In this document: in pieces, positions 1-9,077 of the stretch
Position numbering within the stretch: the first letter of the stretch is position 1
Layout: every line of letters starts with the position of its first letter
Assembly (NCBI RefSeq): GCF_000192435.1
Contig: NZ_AEUD01000013.1
Coordinates: 1-64,000 of the forward strand
Length of the DNA stretch: 64,000 nucleotides
Direction: 5' to 3'
From: Gordonia neofelifaecis NRRL B-59395
GTDB taxonomy: Bacteria > Actinomycetota > Actinomycetes > Mycobacteriales > Mycobacteriaceae
Position numbers and translations under genes: made by a program
Notes under the pieces: model-generated
The model's database searches: none
Told to the model about the DNA's origin: nothing
Seen by the model: only the letters and a program-made list of their open reading frames with translations

Positions 1-673
1 CAGTGCCGCACAGCGCACCCATGACGGATTGCTGGCGGTGCTGCGGTTCGTCCGCGCCCACGGCGAAGCCAGCGGTACCGGCGGCGGCCGGTTGTCGTCG
101 CAGCTGGTCATCACGGTCACCGACCGGGAACTGCGCGAGCATGCCGGGGTGGCGCTGACCGCGACGGGAACGCGGATTCCGGTCGCCGATCTCGTGCAGA
201 TGGCTGCCGGGGCGACGCCGCATCTGGCGGTGTTCTCCCAGGCGACCGGTCAGCCGCTGTACCTGGGGCGGGGCCGCAGGTTGGCGTCGAGGGCGCAGCG
301 GTTGATGTTGTTCGCGCGGGATCGCGGATGCACCGCGCCGGGGTGTTCGGCACCGTTCTCGCGGACGCAGGCCCATCATTTCCCGGATTGGCAGGACGGC
401 GGCCCGACCGACGTCGATCACCTCGGCGCCGCATGCGGCCGTCACAATCGCAGCGTCGGCAAACGACTCGGCGACTGGGAGACGATGATCCTGATCGACG
501 GCCCACACGCCGGACGCGTCGCCTGGCGGCCGGTCGGCGAACGGCCCGGGCAGCGATGGCGGATCAACCAGATCCACCACGCCGAACTCCTCCCCGACCA
601 GGGACCGCACGCACCGCCCGCACTCGACGCGTCCCGGGCCGAAGCCCACCTGGACGCGCTGCTCGCCGCCTGA
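1..673 (+). CDS. HNH endonuclease, 13E12/DUF222 family (5' end outside window)
   Basis: The reading frame is open from base 2, so this is the C-terminal part of a larger gene. The first visible residues (QRTHDGLLAVLRF) resemble the end of the DUF222 region of 13E12-type proteins. An HNH nuclease module follows, with CTAPGC and HHFPDW, then DVDHLGAACGRHN, giving the two Cys and the His/Asn/His set that holds metal and cuts DNA. Such genes occur in many copies in mycolic-acid actinobacteria; their biological role is poorly defined and some are linked to repeats or mobile DNA. Product family is well supported; function beyond nuclease is not. Confidence 0.85.
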   Translation, partial: SAAQRTHDGLLAVLRFVRAHGEASGTGGGRLSSQLVITVTDRELREHAGVALTATGTRIPVADLVQMAAGATPHLAVFSQATGQPLYLGRGRRLASRAQRLMLFARDRGCTAPGCSAPFSRTQAHHFPDWQDGGPTDVDHLGAACGRHNRSVGKRLGDWETMILIDGPHAGRVAWRPVGERPGQRWRINQIHHAELLPDQGPHAPPALDASRAEAHLDALLAA

Positions 674-777
674 CCCCGACCCTCACCGGCCGGGACACCG
701 GCATGTCCGAATTCGATCAACGGCCGGTTCGGCGCGCACTCGGCGTCGCCGCTGCGGCAACGGCGCCTCGGTCGACG

Positions 778-978
778 CTACTTCGCCTCGTCGTCCTTCG
801 GCTGCTGCGGTGCCTCCTCGGCCCCGACCGCCTTGCGCGCCGCGTCCTGTGCCTTGTCGACGTGCGAGGCGTACTTGTTGCCGGTCGCCTTGTCGATCAT
901 GTCGCCGCCCTTCTCGATGAGATCCGGGTTCGACTTCAGTGCGGCCTTGGCCTTGTCAACGAGTCCTTTGAGATCCAT
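778..978 (-). CDS. Antitoxin-like small protein (Rv0909/MT0933 family)
   Basis: 66 residues, soluble and highly charged: MDLKGLVDKAKAAL, then a DLIEKGGDMIDKATG segment and a Lys/Asp/Glu-rich tail. This layout is typical of the MT0933-like antitoxin family. In M. tuberculosis (from memory) the homologue also sits just downstream of ctpE and pairs with an SRPBCC-type toxin. No toxin gene is visible here, because the next gene is the HNH endonuclease, so it may be an orphan. The hexamer TACGAT lies 7 nt before the ATG (986-991), suggesting its own leaderless promoter. Confidence 0.75.
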   Translation of the reverse strand: MDLKGLVDKAKAALKSNPDLIEKGGDMIDKATGNKYASHVDKAQDAARKAVGAEEAPQQPKDDEAK

Positions 979-1024
979 GAACGCGATCGTACTGTGGATT
1001 CGGCGACGTGCACGATCAGTGACT

Positions 1025-3553
1025 TCAGACCTGCACGCGCTGCTCGCCGAGCCGCGTCCGACGGTCCAGATAGCCGTTGAGCACCCGAGTGGAGATCTCG
1101 ACGGCCACGATGCCCACCGCCGCGCAGACGCCCGCGATCGCCATCATGTGGCCGTTCGACGAGTCCAGGTGGAACAGCCGCTGGCTGAACGGGACCGTGA
1201 AGATCAGCACGTACATGCCGACGGACACCGCGAGCAGCACGATCTTCCACCAGTTGTACGGCCGCGCGACCACCACCAGCACGTAGACGGCGATCGCGAT
1301 CATCGTGGCGAGTGCGGCCGTGGCCGCCTGCGTCTGCACCGCGCCGACCGTCTGGGTGGCATTGGCGACGGCCGCGATGCCGTCGCTGGGCCGGGTGGTG
1401 GCGTTCGCGACATAGCCGCCGAGAGCCGCCGAGTAGTCACGATTGACCAGCAGGAAGCAGACGAAGGTCGACAGCCCGACGATGATGCCGTTGGGCACCG
1501 CCTGGGTGAGCACCCGGCGCACGAAGCCGGGCTTGGCACGCTCGTTGTTGGGCGCGAGCGACAGCACGAACGCGGGCACGCCGATGGTGAACCACGCGGA
1601 GATCGTGACGTGGATCGGCTGGAACGGGTAGCTGATCGACGCCCAGCCCAAGCCCTTGGCGAGCAGCCCGGCGCAGCCGATCAGGAGGGCCAGCAGGACT
1701 GCGTAGACGGTCTTGGTGAGGAACAGGTTCGAGACCCGCTCAATGTTGCCGATGACGCGACGGCCTTCGCCGACCACGTACGGCAGGGTGGCGAACTTGT
1801 TGTCCAGCAAGACGATCTGCGCCACCGACCGCGCGGCGGACGAACCGGAGCCCATCGCGACGCCGATGTCGGCGTCCTTGAGCGCGAGCACGTCGTTGAC
1901 GCCGTCGCCGGTCATCGCGACGGTGTGTTCCTTCGACTGCAGCGCCTTGACCATCGCGCGCTTCTGATCCGGCCGCACCCGGCCGAACGCGTCGGCGTCG
2001 GCGATCACGCCGGCCAGCGCCTCATCGTCGGTCGGCAATTGCCGCGCGTCGACGGCGGTGTCCGGTGAGCCGAGTCCGAGTGACTCCCCCACCGCGCCGA
2101 CCGACCGCGCGTTGTCGCCAGAGATGATCTTGACCGCGACGTTCTGTGATTCGAAGTACTCGATGGTGTCGCGGGCATCGGGCCGGACCCGCTGTTCGAG
2201 CACGACCAGCGCAGTGGGCACCAGGGTTCCGGGGACCGCGGTCGGGCCGGCCGGTTCGGTGTCGACCGGGACGTCGGTGGTCGCCACCAGCAGGATGCGC
2301 AGACCGGTGGAGCCGAGGTCGGACGCGAGCCGAGCGGTGTCGGAGTCCGGGTCGAGCAGGACGTCCGGCGCACCGATGAGCCAGTTGCCCTCGGAAACGC
2401 CGGCGCCGTCGACGAACGACATCCCGGAGAACTTGTTGGCCGAGCTGAACGGCAGCACCGCCGACGTCGACCAGTCTGGAGCCTCGTCGAACGCCTCCTG
2501 GACGGCCTGGATGCTCGCGTTCGGGCGAGGGTCGTGCGCGGCGATCGCGGCCAGCGCCGCTTCGACCTGCGCCTGCGCCACGGCGTCGTCGACGATCCGC
2601 ACCTCGGACAGTCGCATGCCGTTCTCGGTGAGCGTTCCGGTCTTGTCGGTGCAAACGACGTCGACGCGCGCCAGACCCTCGATCGCGGGGAGTTCGTTGA
2701 CCAGGCACTGCCGCTGGCCGAGTCGCACCACGCCGACCGCGAACGCGATCGACGTCATCAGCACCAGACCCTCGGGGACCATCGGGACCAGCGCGGCCAC
2801 CATGCCGAGCAGTGCGGTCCGGATGCCGTTCTGACTGATGAACAGCTGGTTGACGATGGTCAGGATGCCCGCCGGGATCAGCAGCCAGGTGATCACGCGA
2901 AGGATCTGATCGATGCCGGACCGGAGTTCGGAGGAGACGAGGGTGAACTTGGAGGCCTCCGCCGCCAACTGGTTCGCGTAGGAGTCGGCGCCGACCTTCG
3001 TCGCCCGATACGCGCCCGACCCGGCGACCACGAAGCTGCCGGACATGATCTCGTCGCCGAGTCCCTTGTCGACCGCGTCGGCCTCACCGGTGAGCAGCGA
3101 CTCGTCCATGTCGAGCGACTCGGACTCGATCGTCGCGCCGTCGACGATGACCTGATCGCCGGGGCCGAGTTCGATGATGTCGCCGAGCACGACCTCCGAC
3201 GACGCGACCTCGGCGGCGACGCCGTCTCGGCGCACCATCGGACGCGCTTGGCCGACGATCGCGAGGCGGTCGAGGGTGCGCTTGGCGCGGACCTCCTGGA
3301 TGATGCCGATACCACTGTTGGCGATGATCAGCAGGCCGAACAGTCCATTGATGAACGAGCCGGTGGAGGCGACGATCACGAACAGGACGCCGAGAATCGC
3401 GTTGATCCGCGTGAAGACGTTGGCCTTGACGATGTCGGCGACGCTGCGGCCCGACTTGTCCGCGGTGACGTTCGCCTGACCGGCGGCGGTGCGCTCGGCG
3501 ACCTCGGCGGCGGTGAGACCGGGGTCGCGCCCGGTCGTCGTCGAGGTCGTCAT
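1025..3553 (-). CDS. ctpE: P-type cation-transporting ATPase, CtpE-like
   Basis: 842 residues. Diagnostic P-type ATPase motifs are in order: TGEA of the actuator domain (about 155-158), PEGL in the membrane core (260-263, as in Ca2+/heavy P2/P3 pumps), the phosphorylation site DKTGTLT (Asp303) and GDGVND in the hinge. Transmembrane segments flank them. Mycobacterial CtpE is known as a calcium-uptake pump; substrate here is inferred from that family. The ATG overlaps the stop of the upstream MBL hydrolase (ATGA, 3550-3553), so the two are translationally coupled. A much longer open frame continues upstream to about 4105, but it lies inside the hydrolase gene. Confidence 0.9.
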   Translation of the reverse strand: MTTSTTTGRDPGLTAAEVAERTAAGQANVTADKSGRSVADIVKANVFTRINAILGVLFVIVASTGSFINGLFGLLIIANSGIGIIQEVRAKRTLDRLAIVGQARPMVRRDGVAAEVASSEVVLGDIIELGPGDQVIVDGATIESESLDMDESLLTGEADAVDKGLGDEIMSGSFVVAGSGAYRATKVGADSYANQLAAEASKFTLVSSELRSGIDQILRVITWLLIPAGILTIVNQLFISQNGIRTALLGMVAALVPMVPEGLVLMTSIAFAVGVVRLGQRQCLVNELPAIEGLARVDVVCTDKTGTLTENGMRLSEVRIVDDAVAQAQVEAALAAIAAHDPRPNASIQAVQEAFDEAPDWSTSAVLPFSSANKFSGMSFVDGAGVSEGNWLIGAPDVLLDPDSDTARLASDLGSTGLRILLVATTDVPVDTEPAGPTAVPGTLVPTALVVLEQRVRPDARDTIEYFESQNVAVKIISGDNARSVGAVGESLGLGSPDTAVDARQLPTDDEALAGVIADADAFGRVRPDQKRAMVKALQSKEHTVAMTGDGVNDVLALKDADIGVAMGSGSSAARSVAQIVLLDNKFATLPYVVGEGRRVIGNIERVSNLFLTKTVYAVLLALLIGCAGLLAKGLGWASISYPFQPIHVTISAWFTIGVPAFVLSLAPNNERAKPGFVRRVLTQAVPNGIIVGLSTFVCFLLVNRDYSAALGGYVANATTRPSDGIAAVANATQTVGAVQTQAATAALATMIAIAVYVLVVVARPYNWWKIVLLAVSVGMYVLIFTVPFSQRLFHLDSSNGHMMAIAGVCAAVGIVAVEISTRVLNGYLDRRTRLGEQRVQV

Positions 3554-4686
3554 GCGCATCGCTCCCACCAGGTCGGATCGAACATCGCCGTACCGGTACG
3601 GCTGTCGGGCGCGATGGTCGAGCCCGGACTCGGCACGCAGACGTCGACGCCGGTCCGCTGCGCCTCGACGGTGAGTCTGCGCACCGGATCCACCCACGAA
3701 TGCCGTGCCAGGTTGAACGTACCCCAGTGAATCGGGACGAACAGCGCGCCGGGCTCGTCGCCGCTCAGCAGCCGGTGGACGGCGAGCGCCTCCTCCGGGT
3801 TGAGGTGGATGTCCGGCCAGGCGGGGTCGTAGGCGCCGACCGCGATGAGGCTGAGGTCGAAGGGCCCGAACGTGGTGCCCGTCTCGGCATAGGACTCGGT
3901 GTACCCGGTGTCCCCGGAGAAGAAGAACCGGTGATGCGGACCCACGACGGCCCAGCTCACCCACTGCGTCAGGTTGCGCGACAGTCCGCGCCCCGAGAAG
4001 TGCCGCGCGGGAACGGCGTGGAAACTGACCTCGGTGCCCCGCACCGACAGGTCGACCTGCTCGAACCAGTCGGCGTGCCGGATCCGATCCGCCTCGACGC
4101 CCCACGACCGCAGATGGGCTCCCACCCCGACCGGCACCACGAACACCGCGTCCGGCTGCGTCCGCGCGATGGTCACGACCGTCGCGGTGTCGAGGTGGTC
4201 GTAATGGTCGTGACTGATCAAGACGACGTCGACCGGCGGCAGCTGACCGGCGGTCACCGGGGCGCGGTGCATCCGCCGGGGCCCGATGATCTGCGACGGG
4301 GAACAGCGCTCGGACAGGACCGGGTCGGTGACGATCCGGACGCCGTCCAGATCGACCACCGTGCTCGCGTGACCGAGCCAGGTCGCCGACAGGCCCAGCG
4401 GCCCCGCGGTGAACTCCGGACGATGCACCGGGATCTCACCGCTCGGCTTTCCCGGCCGCCGCGCCATGTCGAGCATCGTCGACATGTCGGGGCCATTGAC
4501 CTCGGGCGCCCGCTCGCGATTGGCGAAGACGCCCCCGCGAGCGAACGGCGATTCGGCGGTCAGTGGGGCGATGTGCTCCCGGCTCGCTCCCATCGCATTC
4601 AGCGGCGGCAAGATCCGTGCCGACTTCGCCAGCCTCGTCTGTACCGCCGAAGCACTTTCGGCGACCGTGTTTCCCAGTGTCCTCAC
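3550..4686 (-). CDS. MBL-fold metallo-hydrolase (Rv0906 / NAPE-PLD-like)
   Basis: 378 residues with the metallo-beta-lactamase zinc motif HDHYDHLD, a later SGDTGY strand and the distal HWGTF. The arrangement matches the UlaG/NAPE-PLD-like branch, which hydrolyses phosphodiester or related bonds; the true substrate is unknown. It starts with GTG, and TACGCT lies 8 nt upstream (4695-4700), consistent with a nearly leaderless transcript. It is the first gene of an operon with ctpE (4-bp overlap), the same pairing as recalled for M. tuberculosis Rv0906-Rv0908. Confidence 0.85.
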   Translation of the reverse strand: MRTLGNTVAESASAVQTRLAKSARILPPLNAMGASREHIAPLTAESPFARGGVFANRERAPEVNGPDMSTMLDMARRPGKPSGEIPVHRPEFTAGPLGLSATWLGHASTVVDLDGVRIVTDPVLSERCSPSQIIGPRRMHRAPVTAGQLPPVDVVLISHDHYDHLDTATVVTIARTQPDAVFVVPVGVGAHLRSWGVEADRIRHADWFEQVDLSVRGTEVSFHAVPARHFSGRGLSRNLTQWVSWAVVGPHHRFFFSGDTGYTESYAETGTTFGPFDLSLIAVGAYDPAWPDIHLNPEEALAVHRLLSGDEPGALFVPIHWGTFNLARHSWVDPVRRLTVEAQRTGVDVCVPSPGSTIAPDSRTGTAMFDPTWWERCA

Positions 4687-4743
4687 GCTTGTCTAGCGTA
4701 ATCGTTGTCGCGACCGTCGGATTCTCAAAGGAGTTGCCGCACC

Positions 4744-5994
4744 ATGCCGCCCACTGACAACCCGTACGTCACCGACCCCGCCGAGTACTGGGGCGGAATC
4801 GACGACGCCGTCCGGCGCGCGGGGCTGGACTCCCCTGTTCTGGCCCTCGACCTCGGCGCCCTCGAGCACAACGTCGCCGATCTCCGGGCCCGCGCGGGCG
4901 GCGTGCCCATCCGCGTCGCGAGCAAATCGCTGCGCGTGCGATCGGTCATCGACGACATCCTGCAGCGCGACGGCTTCGCCGGCGTCCTCGCCTACGACGT
5001 CGCCGAGGCTCACTGGCTGGCGACCGAATCCGGCGTCACCGACGTGCTCCTCGGCTACCCGACCGTCAAGCGGGCCGCCCTCGCCGCGCTCCTCGCCGAC
5101 TCGACGGCGTGCGAGCGTGTCACCCTGCTGATCGACGATCCGGCACAGCTCGACATCGTCGACGCGGTCGTCGCACCCGAACGCCGCCCCGTGGTGCGGA
5201 TCGCGATCGACCTCGACGCCTCGTTGCGGGCGGTCGCGGGCCACGTTCACGTCGGTGTCCGCCGCTCGCCGGTGCATTCGGTGGAGCAGGCTCAGCGGCT
5301 CGCGCGAACCGTCGCCGCCCGGAAGGGCTTCCGTCTCGTCGGCGCGATGTCGTACGAGGCCCAGGTCGCCGGCGTCGGCAACGAGGTGGCGGGCAAGTTC
5401 CTGATGAACACCGCGGTCCAGACGATGCAGACGGTCTCGATGGTCGAGCTGCGCCATCGGCGCGGCAAGGCGATCGCCGCGCTGCGCGAGGTCGCCGATC
5501 TCGAGTTCGTCAACGCGGGCGGCACCGGCTCCCTGGAGGAGACCGCGAAGGACGGCGCGGTCACCGACATCGCGGCGGGCAGCGGATTCTTCGGCGGCCA
5601 CCTGTTCGACACCTACAAGCACTTCCAGCCCGCACCCGCCCTGAGCTTCGGACTCGACGTCCTGCGTCGTCCCGACCACGAAATCGTGACGTGCGCGGGC
5701 GGCGGCTGGATCGCCTCCGGACCACCCGCGGCCGACCGGCTCCCGAAGCCCGTCTGGCCCTCCGGCCTGCAGTTCATCGGCACCGAGGCAGCCGGCGAGG
5801 TGCAGACTCCGCTGCGCGGAGCGGCTGCGGCGACGCTCGCGATCGGCGATAGGGTTTGGTTCCGGCACACCAAGTCCGGTGAAGTGTGCGAGAGGTCGGA
5901 GTCGGTCGCGCTCATCGAGCGCGGTGCCGACGGGCGAGCGGAGGTCGTGGACGTGGTCCCGACGTACCGTGGAGAAGGGAAGTGTTTCTTGTGA
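4744..5994 (+). CDS. Amino acid deaminase/aldolase (alanine racemase N-terminal fold, D-threonine aldolase-like)
   Basis: 416 residues from the ATG that follows an AAAGGAG ribosome-binding site (4727-4733). The N-terminal half is an alanine-racemase-type PLP barrel with the Schiff-base lysine in VASKSLRV; the C-terminal part carries the cysteine and histidine-rich beta domain seen in D-serine dehydratase/D-threonine aldolases (VTCAGGGW, FRHTKSGEV). The reaction is therefore PLP-dependent cleavage or deamination of a hydroxy amino acid. Its stop overlaps the GTG start of the lactone oxidase (GTGA, 5991-5994), so the two are co-translated. Substrate is not determinable. Confidence 0.85.
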   Translation: MPPTDNPYVTDPAEYWGGIDDAVRRAGLDSPVLALDLGALEHNVADLRARAGGVPIRVASKSLRVRSVIDDILQRDGFAGVLAYDVAEAHWLATESGVTDVLLGYPTVKRAALAALLADSTACERVTLLIDDPAQLDIVDAVVAPERRPVVRIAIDLDASLRAVAGHVHVGVRRSPVHSVEQAQRLARTVAARKGFRLVGAMSYEAQVAGVGNEVAGKFLMNTAVQTMQTVSMVELRHRRGKAIAALREVADLEFVNAGGTGSLEETAKDGAVTDIAAGSGFFGGHLFDTYKHFQPAPALSFGLDVLRRPDHEIVTCAGGGWIASGPPAADRLPKPVWPSGLQFIGTEAAGEVQTPLRGAAAATLAIGDRVWFRHTKSGEVCERSESVALIERGADGRAEVVDVVPTYRGEGKCFL

Positions 5995-7310
5995 GCGAAG
6001 CGGCGACTGGCACGTGGAGCAACTGGGGCGGCACCGCGCGGTGCACGCCCACACGGTTGATCATGCCGCAGAGCGTCGACGAGCTGGCCGCGGCGGTCGC
6101 GGCCGCCGCCGAGCGCGGCGACACCGTGAAACCGGTCGGCTCCGGTCACAGCTTCTCCGAGATCGCCGTCGCCCCCGGCATCCAGATCGGCATGTCCGGG
6201 TTCCAGGGCGTCCGCGACGTCGACACCGCCCGCAAGCGCATCACGCTCGGCGCGGGCACGCACCTGCACCAGATCCCAGCGATCCTCGAGCCGCTCGGGC
6301 TGGCGATGGCCAATCTGGGTGACATCGACCGGCAGACCGTCTCCGGCGCCACGTCCACCGGCACGCACGGCACCGGCGGCGAGTTCGGCGGCATCTCGAC
6401 GCAGATCCGCGGACTCACCCTGGTCGACGGCACCGGACGGGTCCGCACGATCGGCGAGAACGACCCCGACCTGAAGGCCGCCGCGCTCGGCCTCGGCGCT
6501 CTGGGCGTCCTCACGGACGTGACTCTCCAACTGGTCGACGCCTTCGCGATCGAGGCCGTCGAGTCGCCCGCCGACGCCGACGAGACCATTGACGGCTTCC
6601 TCGACCGCGTCGCCGCGATCGACCACTACGAGTTCTACTGGTTCCCGCACACCACGCGGACCCTGACCAAGACCAACACCCGGCTTCCCGCGGACACGCC
6701 CGCAAGCGGCCCCGGCAGGATCCGCCGCTACGTCGACGACGAACTGCTGTCGAACGGGATGTTCCGCATCCTGTGCACGCTGAGCGCCAAGCAGCCGCGT
6801 GTGGTTCCCGCAATCAACCAGCTGTCGGGGCGGGCACTGTCCGCGCGGACGTACACCGACCGGTCGGACAAGATCTTCATCTCCTCGCGCGACGTGCGCT
6901 TCCGCGAGATGGAGTACGCGATCCCGCTCGAGTCGGTGCCCGAGGCCCTGCGCGAGCTGCGCGCCACGATCAACCGCCGCAAGCACAAGGTCAGCTTCCC
7001 GATCGAGGTCCGTGCCGCGGCCGCCGACGACCTGATGCTGTCGACCGCCGGCGGCCGCAAGTCCGGCTACATCGCCGTGCACCGCTACCACCGCGACGAC
7101 GCCCGCGACTCGCAAGCCTACTTCCAGGACGTCGAAGACATCATGACCGCGCACGGTGGTCGTCCGCACTGGGGCAAGATGCACACCCGCGACGCGGAGT
7201 ACCTCCGCAGCGTGTACCCGCGCTTCGACGACTTCCTCGCCGTCCGGAACGAGTTCGACCCGAACCGCACCTTCACGAACCCGTACCTGCAGCAGACCCT
7301 GGGCGACTGA
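5991..7310 (+). CDS. FAD-dependent D-arabinono-1,4-lactone / L-gulonolactone oxidase family
   Basis: 439 residues. The FAD-binding PP-loop contains KPVGSGHSFSEIA, where the His of GSGHS is the residue that carries FAD covalently in this VAO-type family. The ALO C-terminal domain ends with HWGKMH followed by YPRFDDF, the usual substrate-domain signature. It oxidises an aldonolactone, as in ascorbate-like pathways, using O2 or another acceptor. GTG start 5991 is coupled to the upstream aldolase and has GGAGAAGGGA just before it (5971-5980). Confidence 0.9.
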   Translation: MSEAATGTWSNWGGTARCTPTRLIMPQSVDELAAAVAAAAERGDTVKPVGSGHSFSEIAVAPGIQIGMSGFQGVRDVDTARKRITLGAGTHLHQIPAILEPLGLAMANLGDIDRQTVSGATSTGTHGTGGEFGGISTQIRGLTLVDGTGRVRTIGENDPDLKAAALGLGALGVLTDVTLQLVDAFAIEAVESPADADETIDGFLDRVAAIDHYEFYWFPHTTRTLTKTNTRLPADTPASGPGRIRRYVDDELLSNGMFRILCTLSAKQPRVVPAINQLSGRALSARTYTDRSDKIFISSRDVRFREMEYAIPLESVPEALRELRATINRRKHKVSFPIEVRAAAADDLMLSTAGGRKSGYIAVHRYHRDDARDSQAYFQDVEDIMTAHGGRPHWGKMHTRDAEYLRSVYPRFDDFLAVRNEFDPNRTFTNPYLQQTLGD

Positions 7311-7329
7311 GATCGGAGCCGGCGACCTG

Positions 7330-7390
7330 CGCGTCCCCGTGAGGGCTGCTCGTGGACCATGTGTCCATCAGGTGCGGTGGCGGGGACGCG
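7330..7390. terminator. Long inverted repeat between convergent genes
   Basis: CGCGTCCCCG (7330-7339) is the exact reverse complement of CGGGGACGCG (7381-7390), with a 41-nt loop that holds a smaller TGGAC/GTCCA pairing. It sits between the convergent lactone oxidase and enoyl-CoA hydratase genes, so a bidirectional transcription end is plausible. There is no U tract. Confidence 0.4.
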
Positions 7391-7408
7391 GAGGACGGCA
7401 CGGTCCAG

Positions 7409-8140
7409 TCAGCGGCCGGTGAAGACCGGCGCGCGCTTCTCGGTGCGCGCGGCGCGGGCCTCCTGGACGTCGTCGCTCAGCCAAGCGGAGCGCATCGCGG
7501 CGACGCGCTCGTCGGGGGCGTCGTCGCGGGCGCCGTCGCCGGTGAGCACCAGCTTGTAGTGCCGCAGGGTCAGCGGGGCGTACCCGGCGATCTCGGCGGC
7601 CCACTGCTGCGCGACGTCCAGATCGCCGAAGCGGTTCGCGAACCCCAGGGTGAGCGCGCGGTCCGACGACAGCGGCTCGCAGCCGATCAGCATGCCGCGG
7701 GCCTGGCCGGCACCCACCAGGGACACCAGTCGGCGGATGGTCCACTCGTCGACGGCGACGCCGATCTTGGCGGCCGGGATTCCGGCGAACGCCTTGCCCG
7801 CCATGACGCGCAGGTCCGCCGCCATCGCCAGCTGCAGGCCGGCACCGAGAGCGGCGCCGTTGAGCGCCGCGATCACCGGCACCGGCGTGGACTCGATCTG
7901 CTCGATGAGCGCGACGAGCTGATCCAGAAAGGACTCCTGGTAGACCGGGCCGGACAGGTCGGCGCCCGCACTGAAGACCTTGCCCCGCCCCGTCAGGACG
8001 ATCGCTCGCGCTCCCCCGTCGACGGCTGCGGTGAAGGCCTGCGAGAGGTCTCGCACCATGGCCTCGTCGAGAGCGTTGCGCTTCTCCTCGCGGGCCAGCT
8101 CGATGGTCGTGACGTTTCCGGTGGTGCTGCTCACAATCAT
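7409..8140 (-). CDS. Enoyl-CoA hydratase/isomerase family protein
   Basis: 243 residues, the normal crotonase length. Visible are the N-terminal EEKRNALDEAM, the oxyanion-hole segment GKVFSAGADL, and the second oxyanion glycine in NGAALGAGLQLAMAADLR. The usual Glu of the second catalytic position is not obvious in this short form (GIPAAKIGV), so it may be an isomerase or EchA6-like non-hydratase; EchA6 of mycobacteria similarly lacks canonical acids. Monocistronic. TAGCAT (8147-8152) lies 6 nt before the ATG, predicting a leaderless mRNA. Confidence 0.88.
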   Translation of the reverse strand: MIVSSTTGNVTTIELAREEKRNALDEAMVRDLSQAFTAAVDGGARAIVLTGRGKVFSAGADLSGPVYQESFLDQLVALIEQIESTPVPVIAALNGAALGAGLQLAMAADLRVMAGKAFAGIPAAKIGVAVDEWTIRRLVSLVGAGQARGMLIGCEPLSSDRALTLGFANRFGDLDVAQQWAAEIAGYAPLTLRHYKLVLTGDGARDDAPDERVAAMRSAWLSDDVQEARAARTEKRAPVFTGR

Positions 8141-8190
8141 GCGGGCATGCTATCGACCCGGGACCTTCGTCGCCCGTCGGGGGCCATTCC

Positions 8191-8219
8191 TTGACAATTC
8201 GTTGTGTTTTCACAACACT
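8191..8219 (+). promoter_or_regulatory. Promoter with GTTGTG/CACAAC operator for the XRE operon
   Basis: A consensus -35 TTGACA (8191-8196) is followed 17 bp later by AACACT (8214-8219), a -10-like hexamer. Between them lies the perfect palindrome GTTGTGTTTTCACAAC (8201-8216). The first transcribed base would fall at or next to the GTG at 8227, so the mRNA may be leaderless. A palindrome in the core promoter of a regulator gene suggests autorepression by its XRE product. Confidence 0.6.
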
Positions 8220-8226
8220 CTGTTTT

Positions 8227-8499
8227 GTGAGTCCGGTCAGGAGGGGGCCCAAGCTCCCGATCTACAACCGCATCTCGGTGCTCCGCGCCGAGCGCAAGAT
8301 GTCCCGCGCCCAACTGGCCGATCTGGTCGACGTCAACGTCCAGTCGGTCGGCGCTCTGGAGCGGGGCGACAATTACCCGAGCCTGGATCTGGCGTTCCGG
8401 ATCTGCGATGTGTTCGGCCTGCCGGTCGAGGCGGTCTTCAGCCGCACCGAGTTCACAGCGATGTCGACCGAGCTCTACGGGGGGAACGACGATGCATGA
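8227..8499 (+). CDS. XRE-family helix-turn-helix regulator
   Basis: 90 residues, essentially one HTH_3 domain: RISVLRAERKMSRAQLADL, then VNVQSVGALERGDNYPS, the recognition helix region, and LAFRICDVFGLPVEAVF. Small XRE proteins of this type commonly precede membrane proteins and ABC exporters. GTG 8227 is chosen because the promoter abuts it; an in-frame TTG at 8191 would start inside the -35 box. The gene overlaps the next by 8 bp, placing it at the head of a four-gene operon with the NatAB-like exporter. Confidence 0.85.
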   Translation: MSPVRRGPKLPIYNRISVLRAERKMSRAQLADLVDVNVQSVGALERGDNYPSLDLAFRICDVFGLPVEAVFSRTEFTAMSTELYGGNDDA

Positions 8500-9067
8500 C
8501 CCGAACTACGTATTTCCAGACTCCGCCGTCCCCGGATGGGTGTGGCGCTACAACAGATCGGCCGCACAGCGCCACGATCGGTTCGTCCGCAGCACCCGAT
8601 CCTGGTTTCCCGGACTGCGCGATCGCCGCGGCAGGCGGCTGCTGTCGTCGATCCTGCTGGCGCTGCTCGCCGCCGTCGTGATCACGTCGGTGGTCTCGTT
8701 CTGGTACCCCGTCTGGTCGTCGGTCCCGTTCCTCGTCTTCCTGCTGACGTCGCTGGCGGCGGTCATGATGCTGCGGGTGGTGACCGAATCGATCGCGGGC
8801 GCTCCCGCCGACACGCTCGACGAGATCCAGCTGACGCAACGCAACGCCGCTCGCGCCCTGGCCTACAACCTACTGCTCCCGCCGATGCTGGTCGTGTACG
8901 CCATTCTGATCACACTGAGTCTCCGGGAGCAGGTCGACGGCACGCTGCTGATGTCGATCGCGTGGCTGCTGATCGCCTCCGTCTACTCCCTCTCCTGTGT
9001 GCCGGACGTCCTCATGTCCTGGTGGATGCAGGACCCCGAACCCGAGTACCCGAGCGACGAGAACTAG
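8492..9067 (+). CDS. Four-helix membrane protein of the XRE/ABC operon, unknown function
   Basis: 191 residues. An N-terminal soluble stretch rich in Arg is followed by four hydrophobic segments (LLSSILLALLAAVVITSVV; SVPFLVFLLTSLAAVMML; LLLPPMLVVYAILITLSL; SIAWLLIASVYSLS) and an acidic C-terminus. I do not recognise a named family. Position between a transcriptional regulator and an ABC exporter suggests a sensor or accessory subunit, but that is inference. It starts within the end of the XRE gene and ends 10 bp before the ATPase gene. Confidence 0.75.
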   Translation: MHDPNYVFPDSAVPGWVWRYNRSAAQRHDRFVRSTRSWFPGLRDRRGRRLLSSILLALLAAVVITSVVSFWYPVWSSVPFLVFLLTSLAAVMMLRVVTESIAGAPADTLDEIQLTQRNAARALAYNLLLPPMLVVYAILITLSLREQVDGTLLMSIAWLLIASVYSLSCVPDVLMSWWMQDPEPEYPSDEN

Positions 9068-9077
9068 GAGACTCCAC

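Noticed and set aside
3554-4105. N-terminal extension of the CtpE frame
   Set aside because: Arg/Gly-rich translation inside the MBL hydrolase gene; the ATGA overlap and family length support 3553.
8201-8216. GTTGTGTTTTCACAAC considered as a CRP site
   Set aside because: The spacing is TGTG-N4-CACA, not TGTGA-N6-TCACA; a local XRE operator is more likely.
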